This document shows, in pieces, positions 35,663-47,216 of a stretch of DNA of 64,000 nt. The stretch is from Berberis thunbergii (taxonomy: Eukaryota; Streptophyta; Magnoliopsida; Ranunculales; Berberidaceae). Positions within the stretch are counted from its first letter, which is position 1. The number at the start of each line of letters is the position of its first letter. The stretch is from assembly GCA_003290165.1 (NCBI GenBank), contig QNQO01009187.1, positions 1-64,000 on the forward strand. The letters are read 5' to 3'. The translations under genes were made by a program, and so were the position numbers. The notes under the pieces are model-generated. The model saw nothing but the letters and a program-made list of their open reading frames with translations. It was not told the origin of the DNA and made no database searches.

Positions 35663-38583
35663 ATTATATAAACCAGTGAGTCAACTCATTATCTTTATTA
35701 TTCAAACTCTAAATCAATTAAATCAAACACAAAATGGGTATCGAGGTTTGAGACAATACAAAAAATCAAAATAAAACATCTTTGCTTAAAAATAAAAATA
35801 AATAAAAAATAAAAATAAAATAAAATAAAAAAAACTAAGGTTAAATTCATTAATTCTATTTCATATTTTCTTCAAATAAGGAATTGACATGGTCAATAAC
35901 TTTTATTCTCTTCTTTCTTTGAAGATAAAGTCTAAAAGGTGTGATTTTTTTTTTTGTTAGAGTCTAAAATGTTGATTGTTGTCAGTGTTCCTACATGGTT
36001 TAGTGGTCCACCAATTTAAACCCACAATGTCAACCAAAAACAAGTGTCATATGGACCCATGTCATCACTGAAAAGCAAGATGAGGATCCCAAAGTGTGAT
36101 ATTTTTTCTTTTCTATTCTGGCCTTACATTACGTAAACAAATAAACAAACAAAATATCTCAAGACTTTAATGTATTTTAATTGTTATGAATCATATTATT
36201 ATTTCAAACAATTAAATTATGAAAATTTAGTTGAGTGATGTAGGCACAGAGTAGAGTGTGAACAATTTTCTCATAACCCCCAATTTATCTTATGAAGCAA
36301 ACGCAGCACAATCTTATGTATTGAATAATAATCACCTTTTGGTATCATCAATTTATTTATTTTTGTCATATCAAGCCTATGTCATTTTCTATAGTCATCA
36401 CTTGGGCATGAACCCATATATCAATAAAAACCAAGAGGATTTAATCCGGATAAGGACAAGTAAACTTTTGTGATGAAGATGTGACAAAAATAATAATAAT
36501 TAAAAACAAATCAGCATACCATTATATAACATCCCCTACTAAGACTATAAAATCAAAATGTAATCAGAAAATATGAAATAAAATCTAAGAGAAGTGATTA
36601 AAGCGTTTGGTCATCAAACATCCATAAGTGCATACCATCAAAGCAAACAAATAGTCCACAAACAATCTCAAAAATGGGAGATTTGGGCACAATGGTAAAT
36701 TCACAAATTATTACTATATAAAAAATTAAACAAACTCACAAATAAAAATATCACTTATAATGAAGGAAACTCACCGATTGCATTTAAGAAGAAACCATCC
36801 AACTAGTTGTTCTCCAAAAGTAAGATCCCAAATTTGCAAACCACAAAAAAAATCAAAATCATCCAAACATGAAAGCCCAAACTCGAATACACGCACGCGC
36901 ACACCAATTTCATGTCTGTACATGTCACCTCCCCTTCTTCTCTCTTTTTTTTTTTTTTTTTTTTTTACTTTTTTTCTCTCTTCGTTTTTCTTACTTTTGT
37001 TTTTGTACAGGATGAGAGGAATTTTTTTATATTTTTTCCTTTCTTTTCTCTTTTTTTTTATCTCATTTTTTCTTCTCTCATTCTTTCTTCTATTTATCAT
37101 TCTCTACATTTTTTTCTTCTCTTTATTTTCTCTTTTTATCTTTGTCTCCCTTCCTATCTTTTTTTTCCCTTTTCTCTTTCATTTTCTTCCACAAATCAAC
37201 ATCAACCATCACCAATCGGTCAACACAAAAGAAAATAAGCAATCACAACATCCCACCCATCAATTACCCTTTGAAACATATGATCCCCAAACACTCTCTC
37301 TCCTCATCTTCTTCTTCATTCATTTTTTTTCTTGTACGGATGAGAGAAGGCTCTCTTTGTCTCTCCAATTCGTTTTTTAAAGATGAGATGGCAGAATCAT
37401 CCATCTCTTTTAAATCCTAACCCTAATGACATATTTGCACAAGTCTAAAGTTAAAGAAATACGAGCCCATGCCCAATAGAAAATAATTCAAACTTATAAT
37501 TTGTTAAATCCAAACTCATTGTGAGTTTTACCAATAATTTGTTAAATCCAAACTCATTGTGAGTTTTACCAATAATTTGTTAAATCCACCTACACTTCCT
37601 ACTTTCTTCACCAACTACAAATAAAGTAAGGTTTTAGACATTATATATAAAATTGTAATACATTAGAAATTAATGAATAAATAGTATCTATATTTATGTA
37701 ATTAGGCAGGTATTACAATATACACACTTAAAAGAATCTCGTTCTGAGATTTGGAAGGTAAAGGAGTCATGTGAATTTTGAACAAAAATACAACTTGGCA
37801 ACCGAAATTAGATTTTAGAAATGCAATTTCAGATGAGAAATTATTCAAATCTTATACTCATCGAAAAGTTTCACATCATACAAAGTCACGCACCAAACAT
37901 GCACTGACACGAGGCTGGTACATGCATATATCCATAATACTTTAACAATAACACAAAAAAATAATAAATTTGACAACCTTATGTACAAAAATATTTATGA
38001 AGGTCAGTAAAAGGAACGGGTTTTACAACACAGTTACCGCCTTAGTTTGTAAAAAGAATGCAGAAAGCACTACTTTTGATTGTAAATGTTGATCTTATTG
38101 ATAGCCAATTGTAAATGCCGATGTTGATCCGAGATGCCCATATGTTTAGTTTGTACATATAGAAATTTTGAGATGTTGGTTATATAATGCATTTAGATTG
38201 TGGTTCCTGCCTAATCAGACTTGTGAATTAGTCTTCTGTTCTGCAGGGTAAATTCATATCAATCTTCCATTATGACCTTGTTTGCATTAGGCAGTATCTT
38301 TTTGTTTATTGCATCATGCATTTGTTTTTACCATGGCTCTATTTAGACTAGATGTTGCCTGTTGTGAGTGTTTGCAATTACATTTTTCACTGGTTATAAT
38401 ATTTGCATGCATAGTATATAAAAACTTGTCATTTGCATATTGAACACTTCCATTTGCATATTCATGCAAGCTCCACACTCACTTTCACATACTAAAATGC
38501 GAATACAATAAAAAAAAAAAAAATCACAGCAGCTCATGCGAACTTGTCCAAAATCGCCTAGAAAGACTATGACGCAACAGAAC
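35663..38583. other. Intergenic; pyrimidine-rich tract and 38-bp tandem repeat
   Basis: No gene recognised. 36930-37200 is a T/C-rich low-complexity tract whose long ORFs are compositional. A tandem repeat of 38 bp (unit begins ttgttaaatccaaactcatt) spans about 37498-37590 with about 2.4 copies. Confidence 0.6.
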
Positions 38584-38860
38584 GTGTGAGTCTAAGACAC
38601 ATCCTCACAGGATCCACTGTGTTTGGGTAAAAACCAGATTCTGTCCATTTTTTTTGTTTGAGCCAAATTTAAACTTTTTGTAATTTACAGTGTTCTAAAA
38701 ATCGGTCTAGGCGGCGCCTAGGCGCTAGAAGGTGGAAAACCACCCAGATTAATGCCTGGGCGGCTGTCTGGGCGGTTCTGGGCAGTCTGGGCGGTCTGGG
38801 CGGGTCTAGGCGGGTCTGGGAGGGGTCTAGGCGGCCTAGGCGAAGTCTAGGCGGTCTAGG

Positions 38861-38901
<41 letters not shown>

Positions 38902-39690
38902 AGGTTGATTGTGTTCTTATTTTATTTTTCTTTCCTATTTTTTAGAAATAAACTATTTAATTGTTTTTTTGAAAATCTCGGGAATGCGCTTTGATGATGA
39001 TAATGATGATATGTCTAAATGTAGCGAAGGATGATTACTTAATGGAATTCTCAAAGGATCTGCCGGTACCAATTTTACTAATGTAGATTTTATCAAACAT
39101 AACTGAGATTATTCATGCAATTTGAAGAAAAATAAAAGAGTACACAAATTCAAATTTATATAAAGTACTCATCATGACCGACTTCAGTCATTTGAGTTTT
39201 AATAAATTTTGTTCACGATTGTTAATTTTTCATGTTTTTAAATTTTGCATATATATATTGACATTAAATTGGATGTAATTGATATGGTATTATGCTTAAC
39301 TTTTGTAAATTATTAAAGTTATAATACAAAACCTAAGACCGCCCAGGCACCGCCTAGGCACCCGCCTAGACCCCTGGGCGCTAGGCACCTGCTCGCCGCC
39401 CGCCCAGCGCCTAGCGATTTTTAGAACACCGGTAATTTATATAACTTAGGTACACTCTTAAGAGATAAATTTTATTGTCAAAATAGATTTTTGACATTGT
39501 CTTCAAGCATCCATATTTTTTGTCCAAAATGTGGATTGACAATAGATTTTATTTGGTAAGAGTGTATTTAAACCATAGAAATTGAAAAAAATTTAGACTT
39601 GGGTTAAACAAAAAAAAATTTAATGGATAGAGTCTGGTTTTTACCCAAACCCAGCGGATCCTAGGAGGATGTGTCTTAGACTCGCACATT
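38584..39690. mobile_element. Long-TIR foldback MITE split by a nested hAT
   Basis: The outer arms 38584-38665 and about 39600-39690 are inverted repeats of one another over roughly 80-90 bp. They share gagtctaagacacatcctc, the ggatcc block and gtttgggtaaaaacc. The hAT at 38688-39431 sits between them, so the undisturbed MITE would be about 360 bp. A partial third occurrence of the cactgtgtttgggcaaaaacc motif follows at 39691-39712. Confidence 0.75.
38688..39431. mobile_element. hAT element nested in a MITE
   Basis: 744 bp. Termini cagtgttctaaaaatcg and cgatttttagaacaccg form an inverted pair with one mismatch in the end bases. Subterminal regions are rich in gcggtctaggcg-type repeats. 8-bp duplications gtaattta are at 38680-38687 and 39432-39439. 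A run of 34 T lies at 38864-38897. The 293-bp element at 18831 shares the same ends. Confidence 0.9.
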
Positions 39691-40011
39691 TCACTGTGTT
39701 TGGGCAAAAACCTCACTCTGTTTCAAACAAATGTAAAATTTTTGCGATTGTTAAGATCACATTCGCAGCCATTTACTGCGATTATGATTATTGAGTTTGC
39801 ATGTGCCGCTGCGTTTGGGTACATCATGGAAGGATTGGTCGTTATCCTTTTATTATTTCCACTTTTTCCTTTGTCTATGAGATTCAAGCAGCCTTTTAGT
39901 AAGTGTTAATGCATACATGGGAAAACCACTATGGTTGCATAATCACAAGAAAATTACTTGGGAAGGCAAATAGAATTGATTGGAAAGATAAATTTCATTT
40001 AAGTTGAGCAT

Positions 40012-40019
40012 TATAAAAG
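40012..40019 (+). promoter_or_regulatory. TATA box of the small acidic ORF
   Basis: tataaaag lies 55 bp before the ATG at 40067, a spacing compatible with transcription start about 30 bp downstream and a short leader. Confidence 0.45.
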
Positions 40020-40066
40020 GGGAGTAGTCTAGCATTCATCGCCAATTCAAGAGAAAAAAATAGAAG

Positions 40067-40267
40067 ATGAAGAAAAAAATGCCAATGTTTAAAGAAGAAA
40101 ACTCAGACGAAGAATGGGATGAAATGGGCATTCCGAAAGACGACTCTTTCTGCTTTGAGGACCCCGACTCATCATCATCTTCAACTGATAAGGAGGATGA
40201 TGATGAGGAAGAACAGTCAGAGGTGGAAGATGACAGTAAATCATCATCGTCCTTTGATAAAGACTAA
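40067..40267 (+). CDS. Small acidic Ser/Asp/Glu-rich protein, unknown
   Basis: 66-residue open frame, MKKKMPMFKEENSDEEWDEM, then an SSSSST and DDDEEEQSEVEDDSKSSSS tail. A basic start followed by a strongly acidic serine-rich body could suit a nuclear or nucleolar protein or a CK2 substrate, but low-complexity sequence makes this weak. It has its own TATA box. A related acidic coding style appears at 59245-59445 and briefly at 40975-41060 (YYSSDEEGRQRHP then a gtgagt donor), which suggests fragments of one larger gene type. No family assigned. Confidence 0.35.
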   Translation: MKKKMPMFKEENSDEEWDEMGIPKDDSFCFEDPDSSSSSTDKEDDDEEEQSEVEDDSKSSSSFDKD

Positions 40268-40319
40268 TGTAGTCAATTTGTGGTATCCTTCCTTGCTGCT
40301 TACCTAGACGTGCACATGT

Positions 40320-41060
40320 AACAAACGTGAGCCAAGGACCACCTTGTGGTGGCCGATGGCACTCCGATGCTTAAGTTAGATAAGGCTTAAAAGAGGCTTA
40401 AAACTGTAAACTGAGATTATGTAGCGTACCTCAAGTTCATCGACCTTATTATGTAGCGTACCTCAAGTTCATCGACCTTATTTTCCTTTTATAGTGTAGG
40501 AATCCTTGTTCGGCTAGGTCTTTGGTGGCGTAGTTTAGGAAAGAGATATTGCTAGAGATCATTTCTTGATTGGGAGTTGTCCATGTGAGATAGTTTCCCT
40601 ACACGACTCCTGCTCCTAGATCTGTAAGATAGGTTTCCATTTCTAAGTGTTGTCCATGCAAGGAAGTTTCTTTGCCCGACTTATGTTCTAGTATTGTTTT
40701 CTAGTCGGATCCATTGTGTTGCTGGCCTACCAGTCTTGGGTAGATCTCTCAGATACTTGCCTTAGAGGTCTTACGAGTATTGGGCATGACCGCGTGATGT
40801 GTAGGCTTAATGGCATTACAACTTGAATCTAACTGTTTGGATTCAGCCAATGATGGGCTTAGTGATGATGAGCCTCACTGGATTAAGCATGCAATCGGGG
40901 CTGCTTCGTTATGTTGACGAGATTATCATGACACGTGTACGGTGTTGATCAGAGGACAGTTTGATGTATCATCAAGGACGATGATGATGGTGATGGTAGG
41001 AATGCGTTAGTGGACTACTACTCCTCCGACGAAGAGGGTCGCCAACGTCACCCCCTGAAA
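40320..41060 (+). repeat. Dispersed repeat related to 51490-51990
   Basis: Both copies begin with ggtggccgaaggcactccga / ggtggccgatggcactccga followed by tgcttaagt. Both end with a cacgtgtacg block and gtttgatgtatcatcaa. The middles differ in length. This copy contains a perfect 32-bp tandem duplication at 40419-40450 and 40451-40482. Class unknown; LTR-derived sequence is likely. Confidence 0.5.
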
Positions 41061-42245
41061 ACTTTGGTGAGTGCCTCCGAGGCAATTAATATATATTTTT
41101 TTGTAATATTTAAAAAATAAATGCAAATATTAATGTTTAATGTTTGCTTTTGTGTTTTTGTAATGTAATATTTTTTGTATTTTTAAATTCCAATTTATAT
41201 TTGTTAATTCATGACATTTTGTTGTAAAGAAAAAAAGAAGAAAAAAAAAGAAAAATAAGAAAATAAGATAGGAGAAGAAGAAAAAACGCATAATAGGAAT
41301 TAGAAGAATAGAGGGAGGGAGAAGGAAGTGGAAAAAGAGGTCGGCAGTGTGATGGTGAGGTCGATGGTTTTTTTATGGAGGAGAGATGAGGAGAAGAAGA
41401 AGAAGAAAATAAAAGAAAAAAACAAGAAGAGATAAAATAAGAAGAGAAAAATAGGAAGAGATGAGGAGAAGAAGAGAGGAAAAGTAGTGGTCCTTGATGG
41501 AGAAGAGATGGGGAGAGGAAAAGAGAGGTTAGGGTTTTTTTTTATATTGGTGTATCCTTCAATAGTGGTGATGTCCTTAAAAAAGTAAGAGGTTAATAGT
41601 GTCCATCAATAGAAGTGGTGGTGTTATTTAGTATGAGCCTATTTATTTCACACCTTCTAAGTTAGATGATGTAGACTACTTGTTGACATATTTACTCATA
41701 GACGATTGTTTGATTGGTGAGCATGGAATGTCTTAATAATCCATTACCATATCAGCGTGGCATCACTAATTTCCTAAAAACCTCCTATTTAGGATAACGT
41801 CTTGGCCATCTTCTTCCTTTTTCCAACATCAAGGAAGTTATAATAACAATACCATTCATGTTTTACTATAATATACAAATGTTTGTCCCCGGATCCCATC
41901 CGATATATATTAAGTGTCAATTTTTTTGTCACAAATGTATGTATGTATGTATGTATATTATACATCCTGGTGTAAATTCTAGTGATGGCTTGTAAATTCA
42001 AGTGATGGCAATCAGAATCTACTACCCAAGGTGATCTTTTGTCTTTAAACACGAGCCCATGTAAATGCTTATAGAATGGACTCCTCTAAATTAGAAACTC
42101 TTGATAAATATCATCAGGTCAGGAGTTTCTAATTTTTACCCAAAACATGTTTTTTAAAGGAATTTTTCTCTTTTCGGGATTTTGGAAAGTTTCGAAGTTT
42201 GTGGTAGCTTTTGAAATAGTGAGACGTTAACTTGCTTCAAACGTA
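41061..42245. other. Intergenic; purine-rich tract
   Basis: 41220-41530 is A/G-rich low complexity. An (atgt)n tract is near 41935-41957. A segment around 41720-41850 is shared with about 19830-19975, linking this upstream region to J-gene block C. No gene recognised. Confidence 0.55.
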
Positions 42246-42249
42246 GAGA

Positions 42250-42257
42250 TATATATA
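42250..42257 (+). promoter_or_regulatory. Possible TATA box of the second J-domain gene
   Basis: tatatata, continued by ccc, lies about 140 bp before the ATG at 42399. Plausible but unproven. Confidence 0.4.
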
Positions 42258-42398
42258 CCCTGATCAGTGATCGCTCCCCCTCAGTAAAACCGTAAATCTA
42301 TACTTGCTTAAACCTTCTATGGTATTTCTGTCGAGTCTAGTAAACTTTTTACAAATCTGTCTACAATACTTGTAAAAATATTCTTCAGTTCATCAGCT

Positions 42399-43043
42399 AT
42401 GTTGTCTTCTTCGCTAGTTAATGCTCAAGTTGCTTTGGGTTACCTGGATCATGCAGAACAGGCATTCCTGGCCGACGATTTTTTCACAGCCATCAACTTT
42501 GCCACCATGGCTAAACAGCTCAAACCAGACCTCTATCACGCAGATTACTATCTGTCAGCATACAAGGTCCACTCGTGTGCCAGAAGCAATCCAAATAACT
42601 GGTATGCTGTTCTAGACATGCCAATCAACCTTGCCACTGTAGACACTGTTTACGCCTACCAACTGATCAAGAATCAGTTCAAGATCATGATTTCGAAGCT
42701 CCATCCAGATCAAGAAAAACAGTCTGTAGCCGCAGCTAAGGCTTTTCAGTTAGTCACTCAAGCTTGGGTGACTTTGAGTAAGGTTCACTATCCTGGTTCC
42801 TGTTTGGGTAATTGTGGTCCAGGTTTCTGGTCTGATCCACACCCGAGTTTTTGGTATCAACCATTTGGCAATCCAACATATGGATACTCTGCTCCGAGTC
42901 ATCGGTGCACTCAAAGGTGCCACAACTGCTGTGATCTGAATAAAGGCTTGAGTGAAAACTCTGAACCAGTAATCTGCCCAAATCCATGTTGCAAAAACAG
43001 ACTCATGTTCATGAGCTTTTCAATTGATTTAGACAATATGTAA
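42399..43043 (+). CDS. Small J-domain protein with Cys-rich tail (second type)
   Basis: Intact 214-residue frame starting MLSSSLVNAQVALGYLDHAE. Residues 14-58 are the same helical N-terminal module as copy A (FLADDFFTAINFATMAKQLK vs FKANKFQNAIECAEMAKFVN). Residues 68-127 are a diverged J domain (NWYAVLDMP; HPD at 102-104; VTQAWVTL) with an inserted VDTVYAYQLIKNQF helix. Residues 130-165 are rich in Gly, Pro and aromatic residues. A Cys-rich tail follows (CTQRCHNCC 170-178; CPNPCC 193-198), likely zinc-binding. An aataaaataaat signal lies near 43171. The J domain should act with Hsp70. No DUF3444. Family membership is firm, function inferred. Confidence 0.7.
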   Translation: MLSSSLVNAQVALGYLDHAEQAFLADDFFTAINFATMAKQLKPDLYHADYYLSAYKVHSCARSNPNNWYAVLDMPINLATVDTVYAYQLIKNQFKIMISKLHPDQEKQSVAAAKAFQLVTQAWVTLSKVHYPGSCLGNCGPGFWSDPHPSFWYQPFGNPTYGYSAPSHRCTQRCHNCCDLNKGLSENSEPVICPNPCCKNRLMFMSFSIDLDNM

Positions 43044-43898
43044 TCCAAAAATTCTTGTTGTTTGTGTAATTCCTTCATCTGAGAGTGGTTATATACATGA
43101 AGGTGATCTATTTTTGCAATGCTACGATTTGTTGTAAAAATTTTGACACCAATTTTTGAGGATTTGACAATAAAATAAATGTGTTAGCATTCACCATTCT
43201 CCGACATCATGAAACACAAAATTGAACTTGGTTTTGGTTATTGGTTAGACCCCATTTTCATGCAAATGATGTAAATGCAAATAGTCTAATATTATCCGTT
43301 GTTCGTACAATAATGCAAACTCTTTATGAAATCGAAAGTTTAGGATTTAGTATCGCTTGGAGAGAGATTCTCTCTGGTGAATTTTTATTCTACGTTTATG
43401 TTTATTAATTTGTTTACAGGAATATAAATAATGTCAGTTAAATTATGCTATTACTGTAACGAAATTATTCTTGTACCAAGCTTCAAATATTTTTACAGAA
43501 ATCTTAAGTATTTTCATAGAAATCTTAATATTCTTCTTAATTAATATGCTTCCAATAGTGTCACCATAGAATAATTCAAAAATTGTTTAGTTTACAACAC
43601 TAATTGCCTAAAATAATTATATGGTACTTTTATTGTTTCAACTTGTTATTTTCTAGAGTAACTTATCCTATAGGTATTTTTTGACAACAACAAATATTAT
43701 AATTTGATGTTTTGTTTTTCCAAAGCAAAACATACTGAGTAAATTTGTTTGTATTGTTCCTTACCGATTTGTATCCTTAATTTTCGATCTCTGTTTTGGT
43801 TTCACAAACCTTTTACTCTTCTCTCTACACTAACTAATCCTATAAATTTCAAAGATGTGTTTTTTTCCTTGTATTATAGAGCTTTGTATTGATCAATT

Positions 43899-44516
43899 AT
43901 GTTGATAGCTAATGCTCAACTTCTTCTGAAATACCATCAACGCTTTCCTGGCCAATGATCTTCACAACCCCCATCAACTTTGGCATTACGGCTAAAAAGA
44001 CAAACCCAAACCTCCAAGCTATTATTATATTACAGCATACAAGTTCCACTGGTGTGCTAGAACCAGACCGAGAGACTGGTATGTTGTTCTAGACATGCCA
44101 ATTGAGCTCGCCACTGTAGACCACGTATATGGCTTTGAAGTCATCAAGAGCCAATTCAACATCATGATTAAGAAACTTTATCCAGATCAAAACAAGTCTG
44201 TAACTGCAGCAGCGGCAATTGAATTAGTCACTCGATCGTGGATTACTTTGGGGCAAATTCACCATCCTAGTCCGGGTTTAGCTGGTTATGGTATGGTTTT
44301 ATGGTTTGATCCTGACTTGAGTTTCTGATTCTAACCATTCGGCAACACACTTGGAGACTGCTCCGAGTCATCGATGCACTCAAATGTGCCATAATTGTTG
44401 TGACTGAGCTAGGGCCTGAGTGAGAATTCTGAACCAGTAACCTTTCCAGATCCAAATTGCGGAAACAAACTCATGTTTACGAGCTATTCATCATCATCAA
44501 TTGATTAAAATAATAT
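43899..44516 (+). pseudogene. Decayed tandem copy of the 42399 J-domain gene
   Basis: Starts near atgttgatagctaatgctcaac, parallel to the 42399 gene, about 1.5 kb downstream of its start. The N-terminal module is shortened and frameshifted. The open part 44095-44328 reads MPIELATVDHVYGFEVIKSQ and LYPDQNKSVTAAAAIELVTR. The HPD has become YPD, which by itself would abolish Hsp70 stimulation. Stops follow after FDPDLSF. The tail GLSENSEPVTFPDPN and NKLMFTSYS remains readable. Confidence 0.8.
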
Positions 44517-46107
44517 GTAACTAAACACTTCATGGTTGTTGACAAAGCAATTGATACATGAACTTGATATTCATGTACTTCCTGTACTTGGATCAATATG
44601 TTATGATTTCTCTTTCTTGTATTTAACTCAACAAGCTCTTCTTCTGGCTTTCACCGTTCAAGACAAAACTCAATCTAGAATTTTCGAGTTTTCGAATGTG
44701 TTTATTAATTGTTAAAATCTTTGTCTCTAGCCTTTTTCCACAACAATACAATAGACCAACTGCTCCATCACAATTCTCCTCTACGAGCATAGATTTAAGC
44801 GCTATGGCATGGCAATGCCACTGTGGCATTGTTCCAACAAACACTTCACCACCAGCAATATTGCTCAAACTCCAGCAACTGTCGATCCTGCCTTGTTTGA
44901 ACCAATCATGATGAAGCTCTAAAGCACATATTATGGGAATGGTCAGCCCCAACCAAGTCCAAGTAAATAGCCTAAACTATGTATATGGATAATTTCCATG
45001 TTTCAAAACATACAACACATTCTTGTTCTTCAATGTGATACTTGGGAACTTCTATGAGCGATTTGATTGCTATCACTCTCACTGGCACTAGATGGTCTCC
45101 CACTATAAAAACTCTCCATTATCAACTTAGTGAGGCACTCCAACCATGGGCTGAAAATGGAACTGGGAACCGCTAAAACAACAAACATTAAAAAAATTCA
45201 TGTAGTAGCTAGAATTCGGGTAAAATCCAGGGATTTCTATGTTCATGAAACACTGATTACTATATAACAAAGAATGCAGATTTATAACAAATTAATCTTG
45301 AAATATACCTACCTGGATCCTCCTCCTCAAAGTTGTCTTTCCACACTCAATATGGAGTCAGACACCCCATATTAAGTGCATCTGACTTTGTATTAATGGA
45401 GGCAATCTGAGGGTTACTGTGCACTCAAACTCTCTGTTTGCAAATAGATACGAATTTGGCCATAAATAGCTTAGGCCTCCTGTTTTTTCCTTGCACTGAG
45501 AATTCTTACACACTCAGGGTCTCATTTTCAGTCATCATCAACAAACCATTATAAAGTGTTATTGGTTGAGCATATAAACGAAAGTAAAGATGAACACTAT
45601 TACTTTACCCGCACTTCACTTAGAGATGTTCTCTGTCAGGATTAGTACCATTGGTTAGGGAAATCAAGGTTCAGAGGTTTTTCAAGACTTTCCTAATGGT
45701 CTCAAAATTCAATGTTTCCTTTTGAAAAGTGTCCAAATGCTTAGCATCTATAATATAGAGGGAAGGTTTGAGCTCTTGACTGTGAGGACGTGTTGCCTCA
45801 ATTGCATAGTCGGGCCAGACTGTACCGCTAGTTTTTTTATTGTTTTCTTTGCATTGCTTTTCAACTTCAAACTTGTATTTTCCTCGATTGATAGCATCGA
45901 ACTAGTCTTGAGCAACGTCCTTCCGAACGTTCCTCCCCATTGTAATCTATTGAATGTGAATGAGAGTTTTTACTGACTATTGTGCACTGTTATATTGTCT
46001 ACAGATTGATATTGTACATTCTCAAGTTAATATTTGTGCCCGTCAAAGTAACTACTCGTAGGCTTACTAGTGAATTGGATAGCTAATGCCGCACGGATTA
46101 CTAGTCC
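44517..46107. other. Intergenic, nothing recognised
   Basis: No domain, RNA gene or element recognised on either strand. Short open frames (44696-44911 and 45722-45976 on the plus strand) show no known motif. Confidence 0.5.
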
Positions 46108-47216
46108 GTGACATTCTCAATGTTTGCTATGGATCACCTTTTGAGATCCCTCCAACTCTCCAACAAAATTAGCCTCGAGAGGTCACAGAGTCTCTTTCTT
46201 GTTACTCACCAAAACACTACCCATTTAAGGCCCCTCAACTTCCACCCTGAACTCATCACTTTCATGCCACTCATTTTTCCTACTGTGAAGGTCTACCTGA
46301 AGGAATGGAGACCAGAAGTGGCATCCCCTCGTATTGTCATTGCACCTTAGGACTGCAATGGACCGCAGCAGGCCTAATGTTGAAGCACTGTTAAATGAAC
46401 TTAAGCATGACATTGTGTTCTTTTGATTTCGCCCATTGGATCCTCAGTTGGCCTAAGAACTAGGTATCAAATACTGCATTAAGTGCTGCGTACCTCTTGA
46501 TCCCTACTTGGATCAAGCATGAACAATGACTGAAAAAGGCTGAAGAGGATTACATGCACAAACCACACCAACTTTCCACCTTTCTCATCCATCAGACTCG
46601 CTCCTTGCCAAGTATGAAGGGAACCAAATGGTATATTCTGCGTATCTAGTCGAGTACGAAAAGTATTCTGTCTCCTATCCTGACCGTCTTGCATGTGCAC
46701 TTGAGGAGTCTGATGCCTCTGTCTTCAAGGCATTTAGAGAAGTTGAAGGTCCTTATGTTGACTACATTGAGAGATACCTTGGCAAACTAGTTCTGCCATC
46801 AGGACCCATATTGCCTGAACCACCTACATCTCCATTGGAACCCAAATGGGCTAAGTGGCTAGACCAATTAAAACCTTGTTCAGTGTTGTTTTACTCATTT
46901 GGAAGTATCATGCCAAAGGACCAATTCCATGAACTGATTCTGGGGTTTGAGCTCAGTGGGTTTCCTTTCTTTGTGGCTTTCAATCCATCCTTTAGAATAG
47001 ACATTGATGATGCATTGCCAGAGGGGTTCAAAGAAAGTTGGGGTGGAAATTGAAAAGAAAGAAGATGATGGGTGGTTCACAAAGGAAAGTGTGTGCAAGG
47101 CTGTTAAGCTGGTTATGAAGGAAACCAATGAACGAGGAAAAACTATTCGAGAGAACAAGAGCAAATTGAAGCAACTCATGACAAAGGAAGACCTCGAATC
47201 TTCTTTATTTAGATGA
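46108..47216 (+). pseudogene. UGT79-like glycosyltransferase pseudogene lacking the PSPG box
   Basis: Readable pieces in order: FSMFAMDHLLRSLQLSNKIS (acceptor-side N-terminus), HPELITFMPLIFPTV, an interrupted middle, ASVFKAFREVEGPYVDYIER, GPILPEPPTSPLEPKW, VLFYSFGSI, LPEGFKE, and VGVEIEKKEDDGWFTKESVC to the end. These match plant family 1 UGTs of the UGT79/UGT91 group, which add sugars to flavonoid or terpenoid glycosides. Between FKE (about 47035) and VGVEIE the stretch holding the PSPG donor-sugar motif is deleted and the join is out of frame. Stops also occur near 46348-46420. Non-functional. Confidence 0.85.

Noticed and set aside
36760..37420. Long overlapping ORFs on both strands
   Set aside because: They lie in a T/C-rich low-complexity tract; the predicted proteins are Phe/Leu/Ser or Lys/Arg runs with no domain.
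37498..37590. CRISPR-like array
   Set aside because: A head-to-tail 38-bp tandem repeat with no spacers, in a plant genome.
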